A stretch of DNA of 64,000 nucleotides from assembly GCA_950097015.1 (NCBI GenBank), contig CATNEN010000034.1, forward strand, positions 3,621,001 to 3,685,000, read 5' to 3'. Shown here one piece after another: positions 1-13,777 of the stretch; the stretch's first letter is position 1, and each line of letters begins with the position of its first letter. A program made the translations under genes and the position numbers. The DNA comes from Macrostomum hystrix. Lineage: Eukaryota; Platyhelminthes; Macrostomidae. The notes under the pieces are model-generated. The model was not told where the DNA came from. It made no database searches and saw only the letters and a list, made by a program, of their open reading frames with translations.

Positions 1-506
1 GACAGACTACAGAACAAGTTAATATTGCTATAAATATTACAATAGAAAAGTCTAAATACGTGCAGCCGTAGAAAAAGAAAATTAGGATACGAAATAAGTC
101 GCTTGTCATTGCGAAATCTAAATAGATTTTATCTACTTGTCTACAACAAACTATAATATGAGCATTCGTAAAAAAATAGAAAAAAGTAGAAGCTCAAAAA
201 TCCTGGGACAAACATAGAAACTGTTAAAAGTAAAAGTATAAAAGTGCCCGTGCATTGAAGGCTAAAAATATATATAGTACACACAATTTATGCTTACAAT
301 CAGGGGCTACACTGCACTATCATCACTGCCTACTAACATAATATATATATAAGTAGAGTGTACAGAAAATGTATGTAATTCTGTTCTGAGAAGATGAAAA
401 TATTCTTTGGATACCACCGCATTGAAAGTGAATGGTAAGAAATTGCTTTCCGCAAGTTAAAATTAAGCCTCTGACAAACTGATCAGATGTACAAAAATGT
501 ACAGAT
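1..506. other. AT-rich spacer, no gene seen
   Basis: AT-rich sequence with stops in all frames and no recognisable coding, tRNA or transposon signature. It ends at the first unit of a 30-bp tandem repeat. Confidence 0.6.
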
Positions 507-870
507 CCTTCAGGGATGTTGTGCTGAGCCTCCTTTCCTTCAGGGATGGTCTGCTGAGCCTCCTATCCTTCAGGGATGGTCTGCTGAGCCTCCTATCCTT
601 CAGGGATGGTCTGCTGAGCCTCCTATCCTTCAGGGATGGTCTGCTGAGCCTCCTATCCTTCAGGGATGGTCTGCTGAGCCTCCTATCCTTCAGGGATGGT
701 CTGCTGAGCCTCCTATCCTTCAGGGATGGTCTGCTGAGCCTCCTATCCTTCAGGGATGGTCTGCTGAGCCTCCTATCCTTCAGGGATGGTTTGTTGAACC
801 TGCTGAACCTCCTATCATTTAGTGTCGAATGTCATATCCTTCAGGGATGGCTGTAGTGCTGAACCTCTTA
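507..870. repeat. 30-bp minisatellite
   Basis: About ten near-identical tandem units of 30 bp, each containing TTCAGGGATGGTCTGCTGAG. The outer units are degenerate (507-540 and 780-870). Because 30 is divisible by three, two frames stay open across the array (487-822 and 497-856); these are not credible proteins. Confidence 0.95.
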
Positions 871-1020
871 GATCTCTCAGGAATTGATTGGGTGCAGAAG
901 CTTTAGGCTTTCAAGCACAATTTCTTTTCCTCGATCCTGTAATTGATTTATCCCAAAGCATGAATACTTGCGAGACACAGGGAATTCTAATAGAACTAAG
1001 CTGAGATTGCGTGGTCATGC

Positions 1021-4000
1021 CTACTTTTCCTCGCACCATTCCGTCTCCCGTCGCACCTGCTCCTCCTCCTGGGGCGTGAAATCGCAGCGAATGTTGAACG
1101 CCTTCCGGATTTCCTCCGGGCTTCGGCCGCGAATAGCGTCGGCCACGGCTTTGCAGGCTGCGTCCAGCAGGCCGCGAATGTCCAAATAGTTGGCAGCCTG
1201 GATTAGCTCGAACAGCGAGGTCTGGTCCATGCGCAGGAACTCGGCGTCCCAGCTTGACAGCTGCTGCGGCTGCAGCTCCCTGAGGGATGTCAGGGCGATG
1301 GTTTGCACAACCGGGCACCCAACAGACACCCTAGCAACTCAGAAGCCACCCAAGCACTCAGGAGACACCCTAGACATTCAGGAGACACCGTAGACATTCA
1401 AGAGACGCCCTAGCCTCTCAGCAGTCACCCTAGCTACTCAGCAGACACCCTAGCCACTCAGCAGACACCCTAGACATTAAATAGACACCGTACCCTAGAC
1501 ACTCAGCAAACACTCTAGATATTCATGAGACACCGTACCCTAGACACTCAGCAAACACTCTAGATATTCATGAGACACCGTACCCTAGACACTCAGCAAA
1601 CACTCTAGATATTCATGAGACACCGTACCCTAGACACTCAGCAAGCACTCTAGATATTCATGAGACACCGTACCCTAGACACTCAGCAAACACTCTAGAT
1701 ATTCATGAGACACCGTACCCTAGACACTCAGCAAACACTCTAGATATTCATGAGACACCGTACCCTAGACACTCAGCAAACACTCTAGATATTCATGAGA
1801 CACCGTACCCTAGACACTCAGCAAGCACTCTAGATATTCATGAGACACCGTACCCTAGACACTCAGCAAACACTCTAGATATTCATGAGACACCGTACCC
1901 TAAACACTCAGCAAACACTCTAGATATTCATGAGACACCGTACCCTAGACACTCAGCAAACACTCTAGATATTCATGAGACACCGTACCCTAGACACTCA
2001 GCAAACACTCTAGATATTCATGAGACACCGTACCCTAAACACTCAGCAAACACTCTAGATATTCATGAGACACCGTACCCTAGACACTCAGCAAACACTC
2101 TAGATATTCATGAGACACCGTACCCTAAACACTCAGCAAACACTCTAGATATTCATGAGACACCGTACCCTAGACACTCAGCAAACACTCTAGATATTCA
2201 TGAGACACCGTACCCTAGACACTCAGCAAACACTCTAGATATTCATGAGACACCGTACCCTAGACACTCAGCAAACACTCTAGATATTCATGAGACACCG
2301 TACCCTAGACACTCAGCAAACACTCTAGATATTCATGAGACACCGTACCCTAAACACTCAGCAAACACTCTAGATATTCATGAGACACCGTACCCTAGAC
2401 ACTCAGCAAACACTCTAGACATTCATGAGACACCGTACCCTAGACACTCAGCAAACACTCTAGATATTCATGAGACACCGTACCCTAGACACTCAGCAAA
2501 CACTCTAGATATTCATGAGACACCGTACCCTAAACACTCAGCAAACACTCTAGATATTCATGAGACACCGTACCCTAGACACTCAGCAAACACTCTAGAT
2601 ATTCATGAGACACCGTACCCTAGACACTCAGCAAACACTCTAGATATTCATGAGACACCGTACCCTAGACACTCAGCAAACACTCTAGATATTCATGAGA
2701 CACCGTACCCTAAACACTCAGCAAACACTCTAGATATTCATGAGACACCGTACCCTAAACACTCAGCAAACACTCTAGATATTCATGAGACACCGTACCC
2801 TAAACACTCAGCAAACACTCTAGATATTCATGAGACACCGTACCCTAGACACTCAGCAAACACTCTAGATATTCATGAGACACCGTACCCTAGACACTCA
2901 GCAAACACTCTAGATATTCATGAGACACCGTACCCTAAACACTCAGCAAACACTCTAGATATTCATGAGACACCGTACCCTAGACACTCAGCAAACACTC
3001 TAGATATTCATGAGACACCGTACCCTAAACACTCAGCAAACACTCTAGATATTCATGAGACACCGTACCCTAGACACTCAGCAAACACTCTAGATATTCA
3101 TGAGACACCGTACCCTAGACACTCAGCAAACACTCTAGATATTCATGAGACACCGTACCCTAGACACTCAGCAAACACTCTAGATATTCATGAGACACCG
3201 TACCCTAGACACTCAGCAAACACTCTAGATATTCATGAGACACCGTACCCTAAACACTCAGCAAACACTCTAGATATTCATGAGACACCGTACCCTAAAC
3301 ACTCAGCAAACACTCTAGATATTCATGAGACACCGTACCCTAAACACTCAGCAAACACTCTAGATATTCATGAGACACCGTACCCTAGACACTCAGCAAA
3401 CACTCTAGATATTCATGAGACACCGTACCCTAGACACTCAGCAAACACTCTAGATATTCATGAGACACCGTACCCTAAACACTCAGCAAACACTCTAGAT
3501 ATTCATGAGACACCGTACCCTAAACACTCAGCAAACACTCTAGATATTCATGAGACACCGTACCCTAAACACTCAGCAAACACTCTAGATATTCATGAGA
3601 CACCGTACCCTAGACACTCAGCAAACACTCTAGATATTCATGAGACACCGTACCCTAGACACTCAGCAAACACTCTAGATATTCATGAGACACCGTACCC
3701 TAGACACTCAGCAAACACTCTAGATATTCATGAGACACCGTACCCTAAACACTCAGCAAACACTCTAGATATTCATGAGACACCGTACCCTAAACACTCA
3801 GCAAACACTCTAGATATTCATGAGACACCGTACCCTAAACACTCAGCAAACACTCTAGATATTCATGAGACACCGTACCCTAAACACTCAGCAAACACTC
3901 TAGATATTCATGAGACACCGTACCCTAGACACTCAGCAAACACTCTAGATATTCATGAGACACCGTACCCTAGACACTCAGCAAACACTCTAGATATTCA

Positions 4001-5205
4001 TGAGACACCGTACCCTAAACACTCAGCAAACACTCTAGATATTCATGAGACACCGTACCCTAAACACTCAGCAAACACTCTAGATATTCATGAGACACCG
4101 TACCCTAAACACTCAGCAAACACTCTAGATATTCATGAGACACCGTACCCTAAACACTCAGCAAACACTCTAGATATTCATGAGACACCGTACCCTAAAC
4201 ACTCAGCAAACACTCTAGATATTCATGAGACACCGTACCCTAGACACTCAGCAAACACTCTAGATATTCATGAGACACCGTACCCTAAACACTCAGCAAA
4301 CACTCTAGATATTCATGAGACACCGTACCCTAGACACTCAGCAAACACTCTAGATATTCATGAGACACCGTACCCTAGACACTCAGCAAACACTCTAGAT
4401 ATTCATGAGACACCGTACCCTAGACACTCAGCAAACACTCTAGATATTCATGAGACACCGTACCCTAGACACTCAGCAAACACTCTAGATATTCATGAGA
4501 CACCGTACCCTAGACACTCAGCAAACACTCTAGATATTCATGAGACACCGTACCCTAGACACTCAGCAAACACTCTAGATATTCATGAGACACCGTACCC
4601 TAGACACTCAGCAAACACTCTAGATATTCATGAGACACCGTACCCTAGACACTCAGCAAACACTCTAGATATTCATGAGACACCGTACCCTAGACACTCA
4701 GCAAACACTCTAGATATTCATGAGACACCGTACCCTAAACACTCAGCAAACACTCTAGATATTCATGAGACACCGTACCCTAGACACTCAGCAAACACTC
4801 TAGATATTCATGAGACACCGTACCCTAGACACTCAGCAAGCACTCTAGACATTCATGAGACACCCTAGCCATAATTTCAGGCTATTTATCTAACCGACCC
4901 TCAGCAGACGCCCAGAAAACCCGAGTTGAGCCACATCTTACCCATCACGCATACCGAGCAGCTCACCTGGCATTTTCATCGTCTTCAGGCGGTGGCGGGT
5001 CGTCTTTGTGATGCGCGCACCAGGCTAGCGCCTTGCGTAATGCCGGCGAGGCCACGTGCGGCAGCGGAATGGCCTCCTCGTCGTCGTCTATTTCGGTCAC
5101 GCCGAGGTCGTGCAGCATCGACCGGAGCAGCAGAGACTGCTTGGCTGTGTCGGCTTCAACTTCGACAATTTCATTGTCGCTGGTCAACAGTTTGATGCCC
5201 GGCAT
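1021..5205 (-). CDS. SKP1: SKP1, SCF ubiquitin-ligase adaptor (two exons)
   Basis: SKP1 bridges cullin-1 and F-box proteins in SCF ubiquitin ligases, in cytosol and nucleus. Exon 1 is 5205-4967 and exon 2 is 1279-1021. The donor AG|GTGAGC and an acceptor ending CCCTCAG join codons in phase 2. The product is 165 residues, close to the 163 of human SKP1. It has the BTB/POZ start [20 protein letters not shown], the linker [16 protein letters not shown] and the C-terminal F-box-binding helices, with [28 protein letters not shown] and the terminal WCEEK. Nothing is missing or broken. The single 3.7-kb intron is almost entirely a 45-bp minisatellite. A possible acceptor (TTTGCCAG) lies 7 bases upstream of the ATG, so a 5'UTR intron or a trans-spliced leader is possible. 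Identification rests on strong recalled similarity. Confidence 0.97.
1331..4870. repeat. 45-bp minisatellite filling the SKP1 intron
   Basis: About 75 tandem units of 45 bp run from about 1490 to 4870, each containing CACTCAGCAAACACTCTAGA. They are nearly identical; the main variation is CCCTAGAC versus CCCTAAAC. The left edge (1331-1490) holds shorter units of about 20 bp such as ATTCAGGAGACACC and ACTCAGCAGACACC. These resemble the two halves of the 45-mer, so the 45-mer looks like a fused dimer. It lies wholly within the SKP1 intron. Confidence 0.97.
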
Positions 5206-5254
5206 GCCTCAGCTGGCAAATATTGAACTTGGGGATTTAAATTGACCAATATAA

Positions 5255-5970
5255 CTTCAGGGACATCTGATTCTATAATTCAGAGACATCTGACTCAGAA
5301 ACTTCAGGGACATTTGGACTTACAATTTCAGGGACATCTGATTCTAAAACTTCAGAGACATCTGATTCATAAACTTCAGGGACATTTAGACTTACAATTT
5401 CAGGGACATCTGATTCTAAAACTTCAGAGACATCTGATTCTAAAACTTCAGGGACATCTGATTTAGAAACTTCAGGGACATCTGATTCTAAAACTTCAGA
5501 GACATCTGATTCATAAACTTCAGGGACATTTAGACTTACAATTTCAGGGACATCTGATTCTAAAACTTCAGAGACATCTGATTCTAAAACTTCAGGGACA
5601 TCTGATTTAGAAACTTCAGGGACATCTGATTCTAAAACTTCAGGGACATCTGATTCTATAACTTCAGAGACATCTGATTCAGAAACTTCAGGGACATCTC
5701 ATTCAGAAACTTCAGGGACATTTAGACTTACAATTTCAGGGACATCTGATTCTAAAACTTCAGAGACATCTGATTCTAAAACTTCAGGGACATCTGATTC
5801 TAAAACTTCAGGGACATCTGATTCTAAAACTTCAGAGACATCTGATTCATAAACTTCAGGGACATTTGGACTTAAAATTTCAGAGACATTTGGAACTAAA
5901 ACTTCAGGGACATCTGATTCATAAACTTCAGGGACATTTGGACTTAAAACTTCAGAGACATCTGATTAAA
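5255..5970. repeat. 24-bp minisatellite upstream of SKP1
   Basis: About 30 units of 24 bp with core CTTCAGGGACATCTGATTCT and several interspersed variants (GACATTTGGACTTA, GAGACATCTG). The core resembles that of the 21-bp array at 36110-38335. The array begins about 50 bp upstream of the SKP1 start codon. Confidence 0.95.
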
Positions 5971-6909
5971 AAAGTTAATAAGGTAATAAATAAAAAAGAC
6001 AAAATACAATAAAAAGTGAAGTCGATAAGCCAAATTGTCAAGTCAACTAATCAACTGACAAAATCAATTTATTTTACGATTTGCAAACAAAACATAAAGC
6101 TTAACAGTTTCACGTAATAGAAATGTTTTTTAGAAATATAAAATATATTTACTATTAGTTTAAATTAATTTTTATCCCTGTAAAAAATTTAAACGAATAC
6201 CAACAAAATAAATAAATAAGATCAACTATGCGTCATATAAAGGGTACAAGAACAGAGTAAGCTCACCAGGCCAACAAGAACAAAACACTGGAAGGCATAC
6301 ATTGCAACTAATCTTGTACATATACACGTCAAAGAAAATGTTTTTTAAACTATGCGACTTGTATGAATTTGGTAAATAAATATGTACAGACACTAATGCA
6401 TATTTTAATTACTAGTATTGAATTAATATTAAGTTGAATATAAATTGTTCTTGACAAATACTGCCTCACACTTAAAAATTTCGATTTCGGTATAACAAAG
6501 GATAAATTATTGGGTATAGCTAGTATTATACTGCAATAAGTGCCTTTAATAATAAAATCGTTTCTTTTTTATTACCCATTTGATTTTGATACAATTTTTC
6601 TCATAAAAAATTACGTACAAAAATGTTACAGCATGAAGCAATAACAAATCCTAATGGTGTTTTATTAACAAAATGACAAGGTAACTTAATTGCCTGTTTT
6701 TGGAGCATGGACATACGAGTATCGAATTGACTGTTAGAACATGGAGCTACATAATTAATAGATATTTGGACATGAGGGGGAAATGCAAAATACAGACAAT
6801 TAATCATTCAGTGGGTGGTTGACAAATAAGTACAAGCGATTGATTATGGCTACTGTAGACAAATATAGCGACACACATGTGAATACAGGAAATATATATT
6901 TGTGAGCAA
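5971..6909. other. AT-rich spacer
   Basis: Very AT-rich sequence between two minisatellites. No gene, tRNA or mobile-element signature was recognised; the short open frames carry no familiar motif. Confidence 0.6.
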
Positions 6910-8455
6910 GCTATAGACACGGATACAGAATGGAAGATGCAAGATACTAGACACGGATAGAGAATGGAAAGAGCAAAGATAATAGACACGGATAGAGAAT
7001 GGAAAGAGCAAAGATAATAGACACGGATAGAGAATGGAAGGAGCAAGATAATAGACACGGATAGAGAATGGAAAGAGCAAGATAATAGACACGGATAGAG
7101 AATGGAAGGAGCAAGATACTAGACACGGATAGAGAATGGAAGGAGCAAAGATAACAGACACGGATACAGAATGGAAGGAGCAAGATACTAGACACGCATA
7201 GAGAATGGAAGGAGCAAGATAATAGACACGGATACAGAATGGAAGGAGCAAGATAATAGACACGGATACAGAATGGAAGGAGCAAGATAATAGACACGGA
7301 TACAGAATGGAAGGAGCAAGATACTAGACACGCATAGAGAATGGAAGGAGCAAGATAATAGACACGGACAGAGAATGGAAAGGAGCAAGATACTAGACAC
7401 GGATAGAGAATGGAAAGGAGCAAGATACTAGACACGGATAGAGAATGGAAAGTGCAAGATAATAGACGCGGATAGAGAATGGAAGGAGCAAGATACTAGA
7501 CACGCATAGAGAATGAAAAGAGCAAGATAACAGACACGCATAGAGAATGGAAGGAGCAAGATAATAGACACGGATAGAGAATGGAAAGAGCAAAGATAAT
7601 AGACACGCATAGAGAATGAAAAGAGCAAGATAACAGACACGCATAGAGAATGGAAGGAGCAAGATAATAGACACGGATACAGAATGGAAGGAGCAAGATA
7701 ATAGACACGGATACAGAATGGAAGGAGCAAGATAATAGACACGGATACAGAATGGAAGGAGCAAGATACTAGACACGGATAGAGAATGGAAGGAGCAAGA
7801 TAATAGACACGGATACAGAATGGAAGGAGCAAGATAATAGACACGTATACAGAATGGAAGGAGCAAGATACTAGACACGCATAGAGAATGGAAGGAGCAA
7901 GATAATAGACACGGACAGAGAATGGAAAGTGCAAGATAATAGACGCGGATAGAGAATGGAAGGAGCAAGATACTAGACACGCATAGAGAATGAAAAGAGC
8001 AAGATAACAGACACGCATAGAGAATGGAAGGAGCAAGATAATAGACACGGATACAGAATGGAAGGAGCAAGATAATAGACACGGATACAGAATGGAAGGA
8101 GCAAGATAATAGACACGGATACAGAATGGAAGGAGCAAGATACTAGACACGCATAGAGAATGGAAGGAGCAAGATAATAGACACGGATACAGAATGGAAG
8201 GAGCAAGATAATAGACACGGATACAGAATGGAAGGAGCAAGATACTAGACACGCATAGAGAATAGAAGGAGCAAGATAATAGACACGGATAGAGAATGGA
8301 AAGGAGCAAGATAATAGACACGCATAGAGAATGAAAAGAGCAAGATAACAGACACGCATAGAGAATGGAAGGAGCAAGATAATAGACACGGATAGAGAAT
8401 GGAAAGGAGCAAGATAATAGACACGGATAGAGAATGGAAAGTACAAGATGAAACA
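6910..8455. repeat. 34/35-bp minisatellite
   Basis: About 45 units alternating between 34 and 35 bp, with the conserved core GATAGAGAATGGAAGGAGCA. Sub-variants (GGATAC, GCATAG, GGACAG) recur in blocks, which indicates duplication of multi-unit segments. Mixed unit lengths make three frames run through it on the minus strand; these predicted proteins are artefacts. It ends about 60 bp past the RanBP3 stop codon. Confidence 0.96.
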
Positions 8456-8511
8456 GGAATAAAGAGTAAGAAATGATTTTTTGGATGAATTACCAATGAT
8501 TTGGGCGCGCA

Positions 8512-10268
8512 TTAATTGTCAGCCGCAGCAGTAGTGGCAGCCGCAGCGCCAATGGCTTCCTGTTGCTGATCGGTGGCACTAGCGGAGGTTGTTGAAGCGC
8601 TGTTCCGCGCTCTCTTCCGCTCAGTAGGTTGGTCTGGTTCAACACTGGCCCTACCGTCACTGTCGCTATTATAGTTCTCATCCTCCTCATCGTCTTCGCT
8701 ATTCGCCAGATTATTTTCCTTTGTATCCTTGCCACCGTCCGCGGCATCCGATGCTGCAAGTGGCTCTTCGGCGCGTCGTTTTACGCCTCCTCCGCCGCCC
8801 TCGCTACCCACAGTGGAGGAAGGCGCTGTAGAGGCGGCTTTATTCGCGGCGGCGAAGCTGCGCATCTCTTGAAGACGCGACTGCAGGGCAGAGTTCAATA
8901 ATTGTGCATCATTAACCGAATTGAATACCAGCAAGCAAACTCGAAGGCCTCGCCGGTAACTGCCGCCGCTGCTCTCGGCGCTCTGCTCGAAGTCGTCAGC
9001 GGATTGTTGAACACTGACGCGCAGTCGCTTGGCATTGCCGGCCTCGCCAACGAGTTCGACACTCATCTCTGGCCAAAGCATGGTGTTGATGATTACCTGC
9101 GTCAGGTGGGCAGATTAGAACTGATATATATATATATAATTGTTTAAGGGATAATTCTTTTTATTATACCTGCCCCTATAGGGCCAGATATGCAGCAGAA
9201 ACTACAGCCGCAGCTATTGCGTGGCACATCTGAAGGTTGTGTACGGCTGTTTAGTCCATGGACTGGGCCGAAACCACACCCACCCACTTAGGGGACAGGG
9301 CGTCGGATAGACAATGGACAAATATTTAACAAACCATAATCGGGTTATAATTCCAGATGTCCATCGAATGGCATTTAAGGTGTAAGGACAGAACGTTGTG
9401 CGCGTCAAATCTACTGTTAAAAATATGTATTAAATGTTCTCCAGCCGCAGACCTTGAGACCGCCCTGACTCCGGCAGATGAGGCGGGATTTGAGCGGCTG
9501 CAGGCCCCGCTCTCCGGGTGACGAGCGCCTGTCGTTCAGCCGCAGGTGGGCGCGGCCTCGCTCAGCCCAGGCCTTGGCGGCGGTGTCGAAGACAAAAACT
9601 CGGCACTGCAGGCGCAGCACATTCTCTTCGTCTTCCTCGCCGGTAACGACGGCAACCTGGCTAAGCTCCAGCTGCTGGCGCCGCTCCTGTTCGTATTTTT
9701 CAGCCGACGCTTTCAATGCCGACGCCACCTGGTCGTCTTTCGCAGCCTGCACGGCAGCCTGAACAGCTGCGGCGGCCGGACCCGGCTGCGGCTCGTGCTC
9801 ACACTTATCAGCTTTATTTTCGTCGGCTGACGAAGCTTTCGCCGACGACCCAGCGTCGGCGAATGTAGCCGGGGTGGGGCCGGATGCGCCAAACTGCACC
9901 CGATTGGCCAGATTTTCGCCGAATACATAGGAGCCGGAGCCAGCGCTGATTGGGCGAACGAATCGACTAAAATAGTTTTCGCCTACGCTGCCACCATCGC
10001 TAGCAACGCCAGAGTTTTCGGCTGTTGACGTAGATGAAGCAGTGGAAGCTTTGCTGCCGCCATTGCAGGTCTTTGCAGTGCTGCTGCTTGGCCCGGGCAC
10101 TGGGAGACGCGGCGGGCAAAGGCGAAACGGCGACGCTGTCAGCGGTGAGGGCGTGGTGGCAACTTTGTCAGCTGTGGCTGCCAGGCTTGAGGGGCGAAAA
10201 AAACTGTCAGTGGGAGGGGCGCTTCCACTAGCAGAAGTGCTGCTGCTGTTGATGCTGGATTCTGTCAT
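8512..10268 (-). CDS. RANBP3: Ran-binding protein 3 (RanBP3-like)
   Basis: RanBP3 is a nuclear RanGTP-binding cofactor for CRM1 (exportin-1) export. Two coding exons are seen, 10268-9453 and 9096-8512, giving 466 residues. The join after CTCAAG is in phase and restores the family stretch as QGGLK then VIINTMLWPEM. Order of features: a low-complexity Ser/Ala/Pro N-terminus; a YVFGENLANRV motif near residues 125-140 like the FG-type motif of RanBP3; a Ran-binding domain (about 207-353) with ENVLRLQCRVFVFD, WAERGRAHLRLND and SRLICRSQGGLK; then an acidic stretch and a basic KRKRAR patch near the C-terminus. The donor GTCTGC is weak. An acceptor (TTACATTTCACAG) ends 21 bases upstream of the chosen ATG, so exon 1 may follow a 5' intron or a spliced leader; additional N-terminal exons cannot be excluded. 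Confidence 0.92.
9168..9295 (-). mobile_element. SINE fragment (family C) in the RanBP3 intron
   Basis: The sequence from ACCTGCCCCTATAGGG through AGTCCATGGACTGG to ACCCACCC matches the 3' half of the SINEs at 49821 and 56015. The tRNA-like head is absent, so this is a truncated copy. A short TA run (about 9124-9139) lies beside it. Confidence 0.8.
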
Positions 10269-10289
10269 GTGGGCAGTCAGAAGGCTTTG

Positions 10290-13200
10290 CTGTGAAATGT
10301 AAAAAAACATTTGAATAAAATTCTTAAGTCATATTTTGTTAATAAGTCTGAAGATAATTTTTAGAAAGACCAGAAAATGAAAGCTTGTCAATGCAATGAT
10401 TGAAAATAGTTTCATATGAAATTTTACATTATCTAAAAATGAAGTGTTGGCTAAGTAACTCTCAATGTGATTGAAACTCATCACCTTACTATAAATATAA
10501 AAAATCTGACTAATTGATTAAATAATATTTCTTACTAAAGCAAGCTAGTCTGGCCTCACTGTGGAATTTAGCTTAGTGATGAATATTGGAATAATAGGTT
10601 TTAGTGTCCAATTTGTCTACTAAAGCTTGCATATTGATGACAAAACACTACTTTATCACTATCTATAGTTAATAATTTATAGATACCATTCTTAGAATTA
10701 TTATGGCAGTATAGTCAAGAAACTGAACATATAGCTATAGCAACTATTAAATGACAGTAGATAGTTAAAGTTACTAGCTTCTTTAACTAGCATAAAGAAG
10801 CTACCGTAAAGAATATAGTGAGATAGGGCCTCGTTTGTATATTTCTTAGAATTCAATTTCCCGCGAAAAGTTAATATTTTGTTTGACTTTGTGTAAAATT
10901 GTTTAACTGCACCGAAAAACAAAGGTTTTAATGAAGTCGCGGAGGTGAGGAGTAGCGGAAGTTTTTACTATAAATACACGAGAGAAAGAAAGGAGAAAAA
11001 CAATGTTCGTTTGTGCATTCAGAATAAAGAAAACTTGAATCTTGAAGTGTTCTTGTTAAAGAGTTATTTGAAAGAGACATTGCTAAAGAGGAGTAACCAG
11101 AGTGAAGAATAGCTGTAAATCTATATCCACTGGAAAGCCCAAGACGGACTGAAGACTGAATTGAAGATGGACTGAAGACTGAATTAAAGACTGAATTGAA
11201 GACTGAGTTGAAGAGTAATTGAAGAGTGATAAAGACGGATAAAGACGGATAAAGAGTGATAAAGACGAATAAAGACCGATATAGAAAAAGTTATAAGTAA
11301 GAAACAAATAGAGGAGATAAATACCGGCCATATTATAATGCTACCAGATTGAATACATAACGCTACCAATTGAAATTGAAAACAAATAAAGTAAAGACAA
11401 TAATAAAGATTGACATAAGATATTACTTGAATAAAAGAAGCTTAGAACAATAGTAACTTGAACTAGCCTGTCCTTTAGTTGCTACAGGAACTAAATTTGA
11501 TCTGAGCAAAGAAGTTGCAACAAAAAATTGCATTTACATTGTATATATTAGAATATATTAAATATATATATTAGGGGCTAACATGGGGCTAATTATATAT
11601 TAGCCCCATGTCAATATAAATATTGATGATATTTATGTTTTAAAGTCTGTCAGATCTAGAAAACAATCACTGAATTCCAAAAATGAAAAGAAAAATTCTA
11701 AGAGCCTTGACTAAATTTTAATTATACTTCCTGTTGGTCAAAATGGTTTAAAGTAACCCAAAATTATTATAGCCAAGTGTTTATTACAAATAAGCCTAAG
11801 CCTACTTAACCACTAATAGACAATATTAATCACTAGGGCTATCCCAAAAAGCTAGCTAAAAAATTAGCAAACAAATAAGCCCTGGCCATAGCAATACTAT
11901 AGTAAGACTATGTCCTATGTGTGCTAGAATTTTTTCCTTAGATATTGTAGGCCTAATCTAAACAATATAACAAAAAATTTGATCTGTGCATGGGCATTAG
12001 AGTCTAGTACACTGAACAAAAAAATTACAGCACCAGATAACTTTTTTCTGCACCATGACACAAGAGAATGCCAACGAGCACATATGCTCCAAGTTAAAAC
12101 ACATTCTGTGCTTGAACTTTGCAAGCAAAATGACATCTTTCTGACCATCACACAATAGTGGACAAATGGTCTAATTTAGACCTAGCTCACTAGCTGTCAA
12201 CTTGTTGGAGCAAGAAAGAACTGAAGAGAAAGAACATCACATCAATAACTATTGTAACTAGTCTGACTGTAACTAGAATGTAAGGCCCAGGATATAGTTG
12301 CACACAATGCTAGCTGTTACATATGTCTACATATGTCTAAATGTCTACATTGCATTAAAATTAAATAACTTGTTTGATCAGCAAGAATCTGCAAGATACA
12401 GTATTAGGCCTACTATGCATGCTGATACAGTGATGCTTATTATAAAGGCAGTTGTTATTTGTCCAGTTAACCGGACAAAAAGTCATTTGATTTTTATCTT
12501 ACAAAATTTAATTATTTTATCTTACAAATGATAGAGGTTCTCGTGGTAGTGCTACAACCCCTTCTAACTTAGTTAATCACTCAAGAGGAAAGCCTATCGA
12601 GGACTTAAAATTGTGGTCCTCGCTGTTGATCCAGGTATCGTCCTTTGCTGGTGACCCAGTTGACTTTGTAGAAGTATTTGAATGAGTCGCTACAACTTCA
12701 CACTTCAAAGGAACTTAGGTTACTCTTTAGTTGGATAAAAATACAAATCAAACAGACATTAGTTAGATATAAACAATTTGGCTTAAAGGGAAGATCTCTT
12801 CCGACATGCATAGTTTGGTGCCTTCCTTCTAATGTAGCATTTGGTAGGCCTATGAAATCTAACAATTACGATTACGAAATTAACAATAAAATCACTAACC
12901 GGACGAATAATCAAACATTGCCTATTGTAAATGCATTACCTCATAGATGATATTTTTTCTTATTGTTTCTTGCTAAGTTAATAAGCTTATCTTTTAGCTG
13001 AATATACCAACCTATATAGCTAATAGCTAAATAACTTCTCGGCTAAGTCTCTGAACAAGCGATTGCGACAACAAGTGATAATGTCTGGATAATTTTGATT
13101 TGATTTGATTTTTGATCGATTCAAATATATTATAAAAAGTACATCGTTATATCAAATATTTTTGTCTTTGCTTACCTAATGGGCAGCAGGAAAAAATCTA

Positions 13201-13777
13201 AAATTCCAGCCCGGAGTTTAATCTTTTCGGTTGATAATTTATTAATATGGCTATGTTGTATAAATCGTTCCTTTAGTTCTATGCTGCTGTAGCTCATGTT
13301 ACGCGAATATCAATCTATACTTACCATATTAGGGCGCTATATTTAACAGTTACCCTGCTCTTCGCAGCGAAGTTCTTAGACATTGCACTAAATGCTAGGC
13401 TTAACAATAAGAAGAATTGCTTAAAATTTCTAAAATGTTCTATTAGTGCTAATGCTAAGTCTAGAAAAAATAACCACAAATCATGTACTGGGTCTAATTC
13501 AGTTAGGCCCAACCCAATTGATTAAGAGAAAAAGAAATATATATGCGACAGTTTATTTTAAAGCCCTAGCCTTGTTCATGCATTTTGTTTTTAAAAGCCT
13601 AGCCTAGAACAGAAGTAAAATAAATTTGTGTTTTTTGTAAAAATGGAATTTTTGGAATTGAATGGTATTGATAATTGAAATAACTTATTTCACCTGTCTG
13701 ATTGGTCCAGATGTGTACCTAAAAGCATAACTCGAGCTATTGTATTAAGTATCTAAAGACAATGTAGTATTGTTTGT
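10290..13777. other. AT-rich intergenic or 5' intronic sequence
   Basis: AT-rich spacer between divergently oriented RanBP3 and golgin-84, likely containing both promoters. No exon was recognised. A 13-bp stem with a 5-base loop (ACATGGGGCTAAT) sits at 11581-11611. Around 11150-11290 there are loose repeats of GAAGACTGAATT and AAAGACGGATA. Confidence 0.55.

Noticed and set aside
6804-8512. Long minus-strand frames rich in Leu/Ser/Ile
   Set aside because: Created by a 34/35-bp minisatellite read in overlapping frames; no flanking coding sequence.
9417-9452. C-terminal extension of the RanBP3 exon (GGLKVCGWRTFNTYF)
   Set aside because: Intron read-through; splicing at 9453 to 9096 restores the conserved Ran-binding domain.
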